Positions 1 through 11,919 of a stretch of 64,000 bases of DNA are shown here, piece after piece. Position numbers and translations under genes: made by a program. Origin of the DNA: Lunularia cruciata (lineage: Eukaryota > Streptophyta > Marchantiopsida > Lunulariales > Lunulariaceae); the NCBI GenBank assembly GCA_948567375.1, contig OX419761.1:3846501-3910500 (forward strand). The letters run 5' to 3'. The notes under the pieces were generated by a model. That model saw only the letters and a program-made list of their open reading frames with translations, was not told where the DNA came from and did no database searches. How positions within the stretch are numbered: the first letter of the stretch is position 1; every line of letters begins with the position of its first letter.

Positions 1-1810
1 GGTCATAGGAATTGTGACTTTATGGTTTGATGGCCCAATCCTCAAGTACCCTTTGTGCCATCGATCAGTTGTGCATGTTGCTCTCAACCATGGCTTCCCA
101 AGAAGTAAGTCATAGCTTGAATCCTTCAAGACTTGGAAAGTCATGAGATTTTGAACTCCCATAACTGAAACTACCACCTTGTCCATCAATTCTACTGGTT
201 GAACTTGTTGCTTGTTTGCCATGCTCACCACAAATGTTAAAGGTCTTGAGGGTATCATACCCAACTACTTCATCAACCATTTTGACATGACATTCACTGT
301 TGATCCTCCATCAACCAATGCATCCTTGATGTTGTGACCATTGACTCTCACATCAATCTTGGAGGCATATTAACAAGCCTCTAATGGTGTTGGCTTTGCA
401 TCCACCACCCCCATTGATATTGGAGCTTTTGCCTTTTTCTTCCTTTTTCTCCTTCTAGAACTCAAACCACCTCTAAGCTCCTTTCTCAAAGTAGGATTGA
501 AAGCAATCGATTGGCCCATTGTGATGTTAGCCTTGTGACTACCAACATCTTCCAAGACATTGTAGTTCCATTGTTGCTTTGAGATCAAGAAGTCCTCCAT
601 CCTCAACTTCTTCCTTGGAGTCATTGTTGTTGATGGTGTTGAAGTGCATGTGGGAGTGCTCCTAGTAGGCATAGGAGTATCTTGGCTAGAAGTAAATCCT
701 TGAGGAGAGTGCACATCCTCTGCAAAAGGAGATCTCTTCTTCTCTTGTGCCAAAAGATCCAAATTAAGACCCTTGGACTTTGAGCGCTCTCCCTTCTCAT
801 ACTTGCTCTCAAAAACATTTATAGATGCTATCTCCTTAATTTTTTTTTGAATAGGGGCCACTTGGGTTTCACTACCTCCCTCTTTCTCTATATTGGCTCC
901 TTCATAACTCCTTCCTCCTTGGTATGTGGAATTTGGGCACTTCCTTTGGATGTGACCTCTTCCTCCACAACCAAAACAATTTCTCTCATTGAAATTTTTG
1001 GTTGGTTGGCCTCCTCTATATGGATAACTTCTATAACTCCTAGGCCCTCTCCTCACATTCTGATCTAGCTCTCTCTTCTCCCAAAGTTACACCACGTTGA
1101 TCTTGAGATCTGCAAGTTGTTCTATGATGGTTTGAAGTGGATCATTTGGTGGAGGTGCAAGAACTAGAGTAAGTTCTAATTGTGGTGCAACCCTTGCCAC
1201 CAAAGTATTAGAATTTCTTCCATACTTGTAACCTTGAGGAGGATGCACAACCTCCTTCACCACCAAATCACTCTCATCTCCTTCCAAACTCTCCTCCATA
1301 CAAATTGTAATCTTGATAGCTTCAACCTTGGAAGAAGGTTTCTCATTTCTTGCCTTGCTTCTTATTTGTGGTCTCAACCCTCCCACAAAATTCTTGGTGA
1401 GCATGGCCCCTATGCCAATCATAGTAGTCTCCACATCATCCACACCCTTCCTCAACACTATCCAAAATCTAGACTCTAACTTTTCCACTCTTTTCACATA
1501 GACTCTCACTTTCTCTCCATCTCCTTGCTTGAGAAAGGTAACCTCACTCATCAATCTCTCATAACTCTTATCTAGAAGAAAGTTCTCAATGAGTGCTGAA
1601 GTCAAACCCTCCCAAGATTGTTCTTGCACATCTCTCCTCTCTCTTTTGGTATTCTGACTCATACTATGTAAGTGTTGCACACCTCAAAGAAATCTGGTAA
1701 TAATGAGGCCCACTCATTCTTCCTCCTCTCGTTATTTCCTATGCAATCTCTCTTGAAGTCTCTCACAAAGGCCTCCACATCTTCTCCATCCTTGCCAAAG
1801 AAAATTGGAA
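1..1810 (-). pseudogene. gag and start of protease/pol of gypsy copy A
   Basis: Minus-strand capsid/nucleocapsid reading frame, with the gag N-terminus near 1700-1810, the body at 1087-1680, and the nucleocapsid part at 370-1056. A CCHC zinc knuckle is intact here (CFGCGGRGHIQRKC, C-x2-C-x4-H-x4-C), whereas copy B has lost its last cysteine. Downstream, the retropepsin region near 240-320 corresponds to the DGGS active-site segment of copy B. The frame is broken: a stop separates 370 from the pol sequence below it and a shift separates 1056 from 1087. In family terms gag packages the element RNA and the protease matures the polyprotein. Here it is a relic, or at best a partly open copy. Confidence 0.85.
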
Positions 1811-1973
1811 GTTTCTCATCTTAGCTCCTCATTATCTTCCTTTTCTCTCAATTTTGTTTTGTTTTCTCTCACTCTAAAACTAATAGGATATGTACATGAC
1901 TAACACCATTTGAGAGTAATCCACCCTAGGGAACACAAAAGGATCAGGTTGCTCCAAGATTTCTATAGCAACA

Positions 1974-2468
1974 TCAAATCCTAGAGTGCATATTAATTGA
2001 ACTCTCATGGATAGTTATCCATAAGTTAAAAAGATTATTTCCATCACTAATCTTGAAAACTAGTTGATGAATGTGGTAGTATTTATGTAGCTGCACTAAG
2101 AATCTCTCCAAATCCTTCACCAAAGTCTCCAAAAGTGCATTTACTCCACTACACTCATGTCCTTTTGGAAGTCCTTCAACTCCACAAACCTCACACAACT
2201 CCTTGGTCTTAGATCTTCTCCCTCCTAATCTTGGTGAAGAAGGTCCAACATGCAAACCCAAGTCAAGTAAGCCTCTCTTTTCCCTCAATCTCTTGCTCTC
2301 AAAAGTCAATGGACATGAAATTGCCTTATGTCTCTTCTCTCCACATAGAAAGCACTTAGACTCACCCTTTCCTCCAAGTGGTGTAGGTTTTTAGATCCTC
2401 TCAACACTCTCTTCAAATTCTATTCTAAACTCTCTTTTCCTCAAATCCACCCCTACAATCACCTCAAA
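1974..2468 (-). pseudogene. Extra zinc-finger-like reading frame upstream of gag, copy A
   Basis: This minus-strand frame lies between the leader and gag and is conserved in copy B (60933-61349). The N-terminal part encodes a CCHC knuckle, and the following 111-residue open stretch contains a second Cys/His cluster (CEVCGVEGLPKGHEC). Copy A carries one stop near 2391 where copy B has a glutamine codon (CAA to TAA). Copy B is instead stopped near 61152, where copy A reads leucine. Stops at different places in the two copies suggest that the ancestral frame was open. Some Tat/Ogre-type elements carry an additional ORF before gag; I infer a similar arrangement without claiming homology. Confidence 0.6.
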
Positions 2469-3361
2469 CCCTTGGAGAACCTTGCATAGCCTCAATTTCT
2501 ACTCTTGGTGATACTCCATGTTCTCGAGATTAGTCCAAACGCTCAAATAATTTTATACTTTTTGTTGCTCTCACACTCATCATGCATGAAATCTAAACTC
2601 TACAAAATTGACCCTTCCTCACAATCTTACTTAAATCTCTCATCTTGTATGTCATAGTTCTTTTAATTCTTTCACACTTGATCACAACTCCAAGGCGTCT
2701 CTCCTTGCAAAATTTTAGATCTTTTCAGCAAGCCATTTGGCCTATGCATCTTTCTATTCAACACACATATTTCAGATTTGATCTAAAAACCACCCCCCTC
2801 ACTTAAAAAACTCATAACTCCATGTGCAACAATGATCTCTCTCTAATTTGTGTCAAAAGGTAGGATACAATGCACTGAATTTTCTTGAAAAGTTTTAGAA
2901 CAATCCACTAAAAATTAAAGAAATGGCAGACTCTGTTTAATTTTCCAAAGAGCATGTAATTGCGAGAGCAATTTACCCTATCAACTTTCAAAAATTCTAG
3001 CTTAGTGCGCATAATAGCTCTCACAATAATTTCAAGTGTGCCAATTGAAGTGTAACCCAAGCTATTATGTGTAGAAATTGCAACTCTAGATCTCAAACTT
3101 GAGATTTTACCCAAAACTATCATTATCTCCAAAATTTGCAATCCACCTCACACAATCTCTCCAAATCCTCTCATGTGTACAAGATATAAAAAATCACCTC
3201 AAAGACATCATAATAAACTATAGGGTATATAATTGGATTCAAGTTTTCTAACATAGGTTCAGGACTCTCTTCCCTTAAAGTTCTCTCCAAGTGAGCTCTC
3301 ATAGCTTCCTTCTGTCTAAGATAGAATTGTACTTGAAAAATTATCTTGCCTTCTAGAGAGG

Positions 3362-3378
3362 CCCTGACAATGGAACCA
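3362..3378 (-). other. Primer binding site of gypsy copy A
   Basis: Four bases inside the LTR edge, the minus strand reads TGGTTCCATTGTCAGGG. This resembles TGGCGCCGTTGCCGGGG, the complement of the 3' end of plant tRNA-Asp, with several substitutions. Copy B has a closer version at 62251-62267. Confidence 0.65.
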
Positions 3379-3382
3379 AAAA

Positions 3383-4055
3383 TGTAAGCTGGCCAGTCTC
3401 TCACTCAAGATGAACCTCTGATGATTATTATGGTACCACGCCATGGACTAAGAAGGCAATGAACCCCAACTCCATCATACTCCTCCAAGGCTAACTCTCC
3501 AAGACTCAAGACATTGCTCACTAGAGAACTAAATGAAAGAGAGATAGTTGCAAATGAAAGGATGATGAGTACTTCATCACCACTAGTTTATATACTTGTG
3601 AAATAGTTATGCATTAAAGTTACTATTTACCATGGTAACTCAAGTTACTAGGCTAAAAGTCAAGTGAAGTCAAAAAGTATAAAGGAATATCCACTAAGCA
3701 TGTGATCTTATCTTGACCCAACCACTAAGTCAAGGATTCCTTCACATGGGCTATCCTTGGACTATAGAAGAATCCAAAACAAAAAGGCTTGTGCGCCCAA
3801 GAGTTCTCAACTCTTTCCTCAAAGCCAAACACCTAGGAATAATACCAAGTCAACACACTACAATCCAAAATAATGGTGCTCATCTTTCCCACTTCCTCTA
3901 AAGTAAGGTCCCCTCTATATTAGCTATGATTAACCTAAGCTGATTATGACTTATGTAGAACCATCCTTTATCTCTATATAAATAATATCTCTCAAGTATT
4001 TGTTATACCAAGCTAAATATCACAATAACACACACATGAACAAATGGGTGTTACA
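3383..4055 (-). repeat. LTR of gypsy copy A (5' LTR in element sense)
   Basis: 673 bp, read on the minus strand from TGTAACACCC to a degenerate end (plus strand TGTAAGCTGG where copy B has TGTGAGCCGG). It is homologous over its full length to the two LTRs of copy B (691 and 692 bp), to the solo LTRs at 4377-5068 and 37471-38155, and to the LTR fragment at 40964-41359. It differs from the copy B pair at more positions than they differ from each other, so it is an older or separate lineage. Confidence 0.92.
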
Positions 4056-4376
4056 ATGAAGGCTACATTCTTCTAGCTACAATACAAAGGAAAACATGTG
4101 GACTAGGCAAAGATGTTTTATCCTCATGCTTGGGAGATGATAGAGCAGATCCAAAGACAAGGAGGAACACTTTCTCTCTCTATTTGTCTTTCATTTTTAC
4201 ATTGGGATGTGATTGTTGAAGAAAGAGCATCAAAACACTCAAAACACATTACTCCTACCTAGTGGGCTACTATCAAGCCCAACCCAAGCATCCAGTTGTG
4301 GTACCTAAATTTTTGTTTTTTTTCTCAATTTTGAAGAAGAAGTGTACAAAAGAAGTCACATTGCACTTGTATGGCC

Positions 4377-5068
4377 TGTAACACCCATTTGTGCATGTGT
4401 GTGGTATTGTGATATTTAGCTTGGTATTACAAGTACTTAAGAGATATTATTTATATAGAGATAAAGGATGGTTCTATATTAGTCATGGTTAGCTAAAGTT
4501 AGTCATAGCTAAGATAGAGGGAACCTTAATTTAGAGGAAGTAGAAAAGATGAGCACCACTATTTTGGATTTTAGTGTGTTGACTTGGTATTATTCCTAGG
4601 TGTTTGGCTTTGAGGAAAGAGTTGAGAACTCTTGGGCCCGCAAGTCTTTTTGTTTTGGATTCTTCTTTAGTCCAAGGATAGCCCATGTGAAGGAATCCTT
4701 GACTTAGTGGTTGGGTCAAGATAAGACCACATGCTTAGGGGAATATTCCCATGTGACTGGATATTCCTTTCTACTTTTTGACTTTACTTGACTTTTAGTC
4801 TAATAACTTGAGTTACTATGGTAATTAGTAACTTTGGTACATAACTATTTCACAAGTATATAAACAAGGGGTGAGGAGGTACTCATCATCCTTTCATTTG
4901 CAACTATCTCTCTCTCATTGAGTTCTCTAGTGAGCAATGTCTTGAGTCTTGGAGTGTTAGCCTTGGAGGAGTATGATGGAGTTGGGGTTCCTTGCCTTCT
5001 TAGTCCATGGTGCGCTACCATAATATCCATCAAAGGTTCATCTTGAGTGAGAGACAGGCCTGCTCACA
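4377..5068 (+). repeat. Solo gypsy LTR (A/B family) inside X1
   Basis: 692 bp from TGTAACACCC to GCTCACA, in plus orientation, with no internal element sequence. It is flanked by GGCC on both sides (4373-4376 and 5069-5072). Removing the LTR and one GGCC restores the X sequence seen elsewhere (for example 14930-14945: tgtatggccgaagaaggc), so the insertion site is exactly known. The duplication is 4 bp, not the 5 bp common for Ty3/gypsy. Confidence 0.93.
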
Positions 5069-5898
5069 GGCCAAAGAAGGCAAAGAAAAGTGTCCTTGGG
5101 ATGTAACTGTGACAACCCGGCAAATATCACTTTTGCGGTAATCGGGTAAGTAAAGTTTGTGCCCGCAGAGATACAAGTCAAAATTGGTCAAATACAAAGC
5201 AAAGTAACAATTCCAGTTCTTCTTGGTTGCGTCTTTAATCTCTTAGGTAGAAACCACACCCAGAAGAGAGTAACAAGCACTGATTCACAGTCTTGTCACA
5301 AATTAACACTCCATAATCATAACTCAATCAAATCTTTCCAAACAATCTTGATTGTGATGATTCAGGCTCTCCCAAAAGGGCACTTCACTACAAAACAACT
5401 TTGCCTCAGAATTGTGTTCCACCCCTCCACTGAAGGCACAACTTCCTTGATCGAAATTGCTTCACATCAACCTCGTACTGCACTCACAAATGCAGAATAC
5501 TACCAACACTACAATTCCTCTCAGATTTGTCAAGGCATTGCTTTGATTGCACTTCACTCAGGATCAAACACACAGAATGAAGATCAAGGTTGTGGAATCC
5601 AACATCCAACAAGCACATTGACTGCACTTCAAATTTCTTCAAACACTCACAAACACAAGTACAACGTTGATACTCGGAATCAAGCTCAAGCAACGAGCAC
5701 TACTTCACAGCACTTTGCTTTATCTATTCTCAGAAATAATGAGCATTGAACAACATTTCTCTACAAATGCCACTCTTAAATAGTGAATCAATTGACAATT
5801 CTAACAACTATACCGTTCTACAACAACTCTTCTAACCTACAGATCTGAAATGACAATGCACCTCTTCATATCTGCCTCTTCAAATCTCAAAATTGTTA

Positions 5899-8504
5899 CT
5901 AATCCGATCCGATGTCTACTTCTTCATCGGCTTTCAAACCCGAACCCGAAGTAAATTTACTTCCTACTACTTTTTCCTCGGGTTTCATATCTTCTACCTC
6001 TTCTACCAACAACTCTCTTTCCTGATCTGAAATTGCACTAGTGGGTAATCTATCTAACTCTTCATCTCTCAACCCACTCTTCTCTAATGTCTCCACCGGT
6101 AGCTCCAAAGACATTTGCACTCCTATGTTATCTACTTCGGGTTTTGCTCTAACATCTTTCCAAAGTTTTTCTATCTCTATTTTCACTAAGTCTAATCTAA
6201 TCGAGATGTTGTGTTCTACCTCTAAGATCTTCCTGTCTACACAAGTTCTGAGACTAATTAACAAGGCATTCAAGTCTGTATCCTTTGCCTGTCTTCACCT
6301 CATCTCCTGCACCAACAACTTCAACTCGTGTAGCCTCGTCTCTTCAATCCAAACGCTGGCCTCTGTACTTAACATCACATTCATCTGGAGGACTATCTCC
6401 TTCAAAGGCTCCAATCTCATCTTCCACTCTCGTTCTCAATCCGCAAGCCAGTCCTCCCTGTACATGGCCAATTCTGCTTTGAACTTGGCTTTCACTGTCT
6501 CCTTCTCCTTCTGTACAACTCTCTCCTCCTTATTACGAAGTAACTCTCGTAATCTTTCTTCTTCTCTATATCGTGCTGCCAACTCTTGTTGCCAAAGTTG
6601 CTTCTTCTCCTCGACACTCTCCATCACACTATCAAGCTCCTGATCCTTTGCAGCTACTCTTGCCATAGCATGGATAACCTCTACTCTTGAATCAGCAAAC
6701 TACTGCTCTTGAATCAGCAAACTGCTACTCTTGAATCAGCAAACTACTGCTTCAAGATCTCGTACGTAGCTACTTGTCTCTCCCTTGCTATGTCACTCTT
6801 CTTCATAAGATCCTCTCAATAATGCACCTCTCTCTTCAGGTCTTTAATTTCCCGACTTCTCACTACTGCCTCCGCTCGTAGTACTTCTCTCTCTTCCTCA
6901 CCTTGGGTTATACTCTTCTTCAACTCCGATTTCTCTTCTTCTAACCTCGCCAACACCTGCAATATAGTCTTTACCTTTGGACAAGTCGACTGCATCTCCT
7001 TCTTCCTGTACTCCAACTTCACCAACAAAGGACACACCACATCCCGTAGGTACTCGACTCCATCACTCGAGATTACTTCTTCTTGCGCGGCCACTTCCCT
7101 TCTTACTTCTTGTTCACCCGATACTCGCCTTCTTCTCTGCAGTCTTCGTATGGGAATGGACGCCTTGCTTCCCAAGCTTTCATGTGCTTCTTCCTTCACC
7201 GTACTCAACCCCGCATTGTACTTTGCCTTACGTCTTGAGCGAACTCCTCTCTGCACTGCAATCTTCTTCTCGTTGGGCTCGGTTACTTCGTCTTCCAATT
7301 GTGTGTTGTCCTCGGCTTTGATTTCTACCTGCACTTCTTCTTCTTCTGCAGCAGCTGGTACCAATGTCATTTCTCCTCCTTCATCGCTATCGCTACTCGT
7401 ATCTCCACTCTGTAGCATTAGCTCGGGTTCCTCCTCGTGTTCCGAGTCTTTGGTCTTGAGCTCGGCATCACCTTCCGAGTCTTCATCCTCCGACTTGATC
7501 ACCACCATACCTCGCCTTGGGTTGCCTCTCATGGTCTTCCGAGGTTTCTTTGTGTCTTTGGCTTCACCCTACCGACTTCTCTTCTTTGAATTCGGAGTAC
7601 TCACTTTGATCTCCACGTTCTTCCTTGTCTTTGTATAGTAGTCATCGGTGCTCTTGATTTGCAAAATGTATTGTTGCTCCTTGACATCGACCTCCTTTCT
7701 CAAATCAGGATGGAAGTGCAACACCATCCGAGTTTGCTCCGCCGAGTTCAGCAAATTCAACCCGAGGTAGAAATGCGCTACAAATGGCACGATGTAGTGT
7801 GGAGGCAATTTATCCCGTAGATTCCACACCATTTGTCTTGTTCTCCCATGGAAACACCTTGCCCAATTGATTGGTTCTCCTGCAAATAACTTGTGAAAGA
7901 ACACCGCTTGGTGTTTCATCACATACGTGGTTCTCTTCGGCTTCAGGATGGCCATCAGTGCACTCACAATTCCTCTCTTCACACAGTCTTTGTAGCTCTC
8001 AACTTTGTACCCATTCTTTGTCCGCTTTAATGAGAATGCATCTCTCACCTCTTGAGTTTCTTGAGCTATCTCTCCCTTCCCCAAGAACGTGGCCCCCTGC
8101 TCCAAGCCTACTTTCTTCCCGAGTACAAGTCTCCAATCCGACTCTATCCAGTGAGCCGGATTTCCTCTCTTCCCTTCCTCCTCGGGTCCATCGAGACACT
8201 TGCTCTCGATGATTTCTATCATGAAACATGGAAAGCTCACATTCCAATTTCATGCCAAGAAAGTGATCCAAAGTCGGCTCAAGACTTTGATCCTAACGAT
8301 CACATCTAACCTCCAAATTGCATGATTTCTCACTATGAATTCAGAGTTCTTCTTTCCTCCTCCCATCTCTTCTGCCTTCTTACTATCTCTTGATTTCACT
8401 CTCGTGACTTCTCCCTTACACACTAACGCGATTCCAACTCTATTTCCCTTCCCACGATCACCTGCAAGACGACTTCTCAACAACAAAGGAAAATTACTTG
8501 ACAT
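5899..8504 (-). pseudogene. X-family coiled-coil protein frame in X2
   Basis: I do not recognise this protein. From ATG at 8504, the frame encodes a basic N-terminus, a conserved domain of about 220 residues (Trp/Tyr-rich, including HYIVPFVAHFYLGLNLLN), a Lys/Arg-rich NLS-like stretch, a Glu/Asp/Ser tract, a second basic patch, a long Glu/Lys/Gln/Leu coiled coil and a conserved tail ending DIGSD at 5899. All pieces from 8504 to about 6816 share one frame. One shift falls in the triplicated segment at 6681-6751. Stops at about 8250, 7569, 6816 and 6436 fit G-to-A or C-to-T changes (TGG to TGA, CGA to TGA). There are no catalytic motifs that I can see. A nuclear or structural (Gag-like?) role would be a guess. 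Confidence 0.8.
6681..6751 (-). repeat. Triplicated short segment in the X2 coiled coil
   Basis: The string CTCTTGAATCAGCAAACT occurs three times in about 70 bp, separated by variants of ACTGCTA. Other X copies have it once. The reading frames on either side are out of phase, so this local duplication is the likely cause of the frameshift in X2. Confidence 0.85.
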
Positions 8505-9193
8505 TTTATCATTGCGAGTTTGATTTTTATAGAGTTGCGCTTTCTTTGTCTTTCTTCACTTTGAGGTCCTACCAAGAAATCACACCTTCTGCATGCACCT
8601 ATCACTGTCAATCAACCTTCGCGCATATGGGCTGCCAGTTTTTGAATGGTTCCTTCTTGAATTTCTCACCCCGACGAAAGGTTGTTAGACTGTCTTCACC
8701 TCCGGTTGAGCTCCTCCCGATACAAAGACACCTTACTCCGGGTTGTATGCTGATAGGGCATTTCCGAGTACTTTGCCTTATGATCCAAAGTCACTTTACT
8801 TCGGGTTTCATCTCGAAGACTCTTTTCTTTGCCTTCTTCAGCCATACAGGCACAATCTGACTTCTCGATACACTTCTTCTTCTTTATTTTGAAAAAAACA
8901 AAAAATGTGGGCACCACAGTAACCCAAGGTAAAGTGACTTTGTGTCAGAAGGTGAGGTACTCAGAATTGCCTTGTCAGCATACAACCCAAAGTAAGGAGT
9001 CTTTGTCTTGGGGGTGCTCAACCCAAGACAAGGATAGTGTAACAACTTTCCTTCGGGGCAAGACATTCAAGAAGGTATTGTTCAAAAATGGCGGTCATAC
9101 GCGTGAAGGACACTTGATAGTGACATGAGCATGTAGGAGGTGTGATTTCTTGGTAGAAACTCAAATTGAAGAAAAACAAAGAAGGCATGACTC

Positions 9194-9200
9194 TATAAAA
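9194..9200 (+). promoter_or_regulatory. TATA box before the X1 reading frame
   Basis: TATAAAA lies 27 bp before the ATG at 9221. The same box and spacing recur in X3 (15230 to 15257) and X10 (63871 to 63898), and on the minus strand in X2 and X11. Conservation of both sequence and spacing across copies supports a promoter, although the start codon would then lie almost at the cap site. Confidence 0.6.
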
Positions 9201-9220
9201 TTTGGGCTAAGGACAAAGCA

Positions 9221-11795
9221 ATGACAAGCAATTTTCCATTGCCGCTAAGAAGTCGTATTGTAGGAGATCGTGGGAAGGGAAGTGTAGTCAAAGACGCACT
9301 GGTGTGTTGAGAGGAAGTCAAGAGAGTTAATTTGGGAATCAGTAGGAAGGATAGTCCACAGCCCAGAGTGGAAGAGAGAAAGATGGGAGGTGGGAAGAAG
9401 AACTCCAAATTTGCAATAAGAAATCATGCAATTCAGAGGTTAGATGTGATTGCAAGAATCAAAGTCCTGAGCAAGCTTTGAATCACATTCTTGGCATGGA
9501 ACTAGAATGTTAGTTTTCTAGGTTTCATGACTAAGATCATTGAGAGTAAGTGTCTTGATGGCCCTGAAGAAGAAGGGAAGCAAGGAAATCCGGCTCGATG
9601 GGTAGAGTCAGATTGGAGATTAGTACTTGGGAGAGAAGCAAGCACAGAGGAGGGTGCTTTCTTGGGGAAGGGAGAAGTAGCCAAAGAAATCCAAGAAGTG
9701 AGGGATGCTTTCTCTTCAAAGCGCACAAAGAATGGCTACAAAGTAGAGAGTTATAAGGATCCTGTCAAGAGGGGAATTGTGAGTGCTCTAATGGAAATCT
9801 TGAAGCCAGAGAGAACTACTTATGTGATGAAGCACCAAACGGTGTTCTTCCATAAGATGTTTGTAGGAGGGCCAATTAATTGGGCAAAGTGTTTTTATCA
9901 AAGGATGAGACAAATGATGTGGAATTTGCAAGACAAGTCAGTGCCACATTACATTGTGTTGTTTGCAGCCCATTTTTATCTGGGGCTGAATTTGCTCAAT
10001 GCGGCAGAGAGGCACAAGATGGTGTCTCATTTCCATCCAAACCTGCAAAGAGATGTTGATATGGAGTAGCAATAGTACATCTTCCAAATCAGGAGTAGTG
10101 ATGATTAGTACGAGCAGACGGGGCAGAATGTGCGACTAAAGGTGAGTACTCCAAAGTCGAAGAAGAGGAGTTGACAAGGAGAAGAAGAAGAAGTAGAGAA
10201 TAAGTGACCTCGGAGAGCCAAAAGAGTGAACCCGAGGAAAGAATTGGTGGTGATCATGTCGTCGGATGAAGAGTCAAAAGGGGAGGCTAAGTGCAAGTCT
10301 GAAGACTTAGAGAAGGAGGAAGAACCCGAGTTCACGCTGCAAAGTGGGGACACGAGTAGTGATAATGATGATGGTGGAGAGATGCATTCGGTACCCAAAG
10401 AGGAGGAAGCTAAGATGGAGATAGCGGAGAAAGATAACTCAAAACTGGAAGACAAAGTTCTAGAGCAGGAGGAAAAGAGAGTTACAATTCAGAGGGGAGT
10501 CCATTCTAGACAAAGGGCAAAGTATGAAGCAAGGCCAAGTAAAGTGAGAGAAGTGGAAGTTCGGGGAGCAACGAATCCATTCCTATAAAGCGATTGCGGC
10601 TAAGAAGCCGAGTATCGAGCAAGGAAGAGACGAAGAAGGAGATAAGTCCACAAGCCAAAGTAATTCCAAGTGAAGGAGTAGAGTATCTGTGGGAGGTTGT
10701 GTGCCCATTGTTGGTGAAGTTAGAGCACAAGAAGAAGGAGATGCAGTCGAAGTGTCCAAAGGTGAAGACTGTATTACAGGTGTTAGCTAGATTAGAAGAA
10801 GAGAACTTGGAGTTGAAGAAGAGTGTAAACTGAGGTGAGGAGGAAAGGGAAGTACTACAAGTAGATGCTGTAGTACAGAATCTAGTGATTGAGAACTTGA
10901 AGAGAGAAGCGAGGAGTAGAGAGAGACTCATAGAGTAGAGTGACATAGCAAGGGAAAGGCAAGTAGTTGAGTACAAAATCTTGAAGCAACAGTTTGCTGA
11001 TTCAAGATTAGAAATTATCCATGCTATGGCAAGAGTAGCGGAGAAAGAGCAAGAGCCCGATAGAGTGATGGAGAGTGTAGAAGAGAAGAAGCAGCTTTGG
11101 CAAAGAGTTGACAGCAAGATATAGAGAGGAGGAAAGGTTAAGAGAGTTACTTTGCAATTAGGAGGAGAAGATTGTGCAGAAGGAGAAAGAAAAGGAGACT
11201 ATGGAAGCCAAGTTCAAAGCAAAATTGGCAATGTATAGAGAAGATTGGCTTGTAGATCAAGAATGGGAGAGAAAAATAAGATTGGGAGCTATTGAAGTAG
11301 ATTGCAATCAAGATGAATGTGATACTGAGTATAGAAGCCAGCGTGCAAATTGAAGAGACCAGGCTACACAAGTTGAAGTTGTTGGTGCAAGAGACGAGGA
11401 GAAAAAATACAAAGGACAAAGATTTGAATGCTTTACTTATCAGTCTCAGAACTCACGTAGATAGGAAGATATTAGAAGTGGAAGATAAAATCACGATTAG
11501 ATTATACTTGGTGAAATTAGAGATAGATAAACTTCAGAAGGATGTAAAAGCAAAACCCAAAGTAGATAACATAGGAGTCCCAATATCTTTGGAGTTACCA
11601 GTGGAAGTGTTATAAAAGAGTGGGTCAAGAGATAAAGATTTAGAAGGATTACCTGAGAGTGTAATTGTAGATAAGAGTGGAGAAATGTTAGAATTGGTAG
11701 AGGAACTAGTAGATATGAAACCTGAGGATAGAGTAGTGAGTGAAGTTACTTGGGGATTGAAAGCCGAGGAAGAAGTAGACATTGGATCGGATTAA
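9221..11795 (+). pseudogene. X-family coiled-coil protein frame in X1
   Basis: Same protein family as in X2 and X3, running from ATG at 9221 to the stop at 11793-11795. The conserved N-terminal domain (about 9527-10069) and the acidic tract (10226-10588) are in one frame. The coiled coil resumes in a second frame from about 10594, and the tail is in a third from about 11313. There are therefore two net frameshifts plus several stops, for example at about 9310 and 10068. The total length of 2575 bp is one base off the 2577 bp of X3, so the shifts are small indels rather than large losses. It is not functional. Confidence 0.8.
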
Positions 11796-11911
11796 TAATA
11801 GTTTTGAGATATGAAGAGGCAGATATGAAGAGGTGCATTGTCATTTTGGATCTGCAGGTTAGAAGAGTTGTTATAGAATGGTATACTTGTTAGAACTGTC
11901 ATTTGCTTCAC

Positions 11912-11919
11912 TATTTAAG
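11912..11919 (+). promoter_or_regulatory. Conserved TATTTAAG box in the 3' non-coding part of X1
   Basis: TATTTAAG lies about 670 bp before the 3' terminus. Equivalent boxes occur at the same distance in X8 (38899-38906, TATTTAAA), X9 (53434-53441) and X3 (17950-17957, TACTTAAG), and in reverse orientation in Y3 (27358-27365). It could be an LTR-type TATA box with the R/U5 region downstream. That is inference from position and conservation. Confidence 0.45.

Larger units (their letters stand above)
1..4055 (-). mobile_element. Ty3/gypsy retrotransposon copy A, 5' part, cut by the window edge
   Basis: The element reads on the minus strand. From its own 5' end it shows an LTR (3383-4055), a primer binding site (3362-3378), a long leader, a small zinc-knuckle reading frame (about 1974-2468), gag (about 370-1810) and the start of protease/pol (1-369). 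It aligns along its whole length with the near-complete copy B at 58890-62963, which makes the assignment firm. The remainder of pol and the 3' LTR lie outside the window. The bases after the LTR (from 4056) cannot be compared with a second flank, so the target duplication is not testable. Confidence 0.93.
5108..8918 (-). mobile_element. X2: complete X-family unit nested in X1
   Basis: 3811 bp, minus strand. On the plus strand it runs from TGTGACAACC (5108) to GGGCACCACA (8918). The duplication GTAAC is perfect (5103-5107 and 8919-8923), and the flanking X1 sequence joins cleanly across it. It lands about 115 bp from the 5' end of X1, in the opposite orientation. Because it sits inside X1 it is younger than X1. 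It carries one of the better-preserved reading frames (8504 down to 5899) with a TATA box just upstream. Confidence 0.95.

Noticed and set aside
5159-5749. 196-codon open frame on the plus strand
   Set aside because: It lies opposite the 3' non-coding part of X2. It is broken in the equivalent part of X5, X7 and X11 and has no domain. Its apparent start is GTG.
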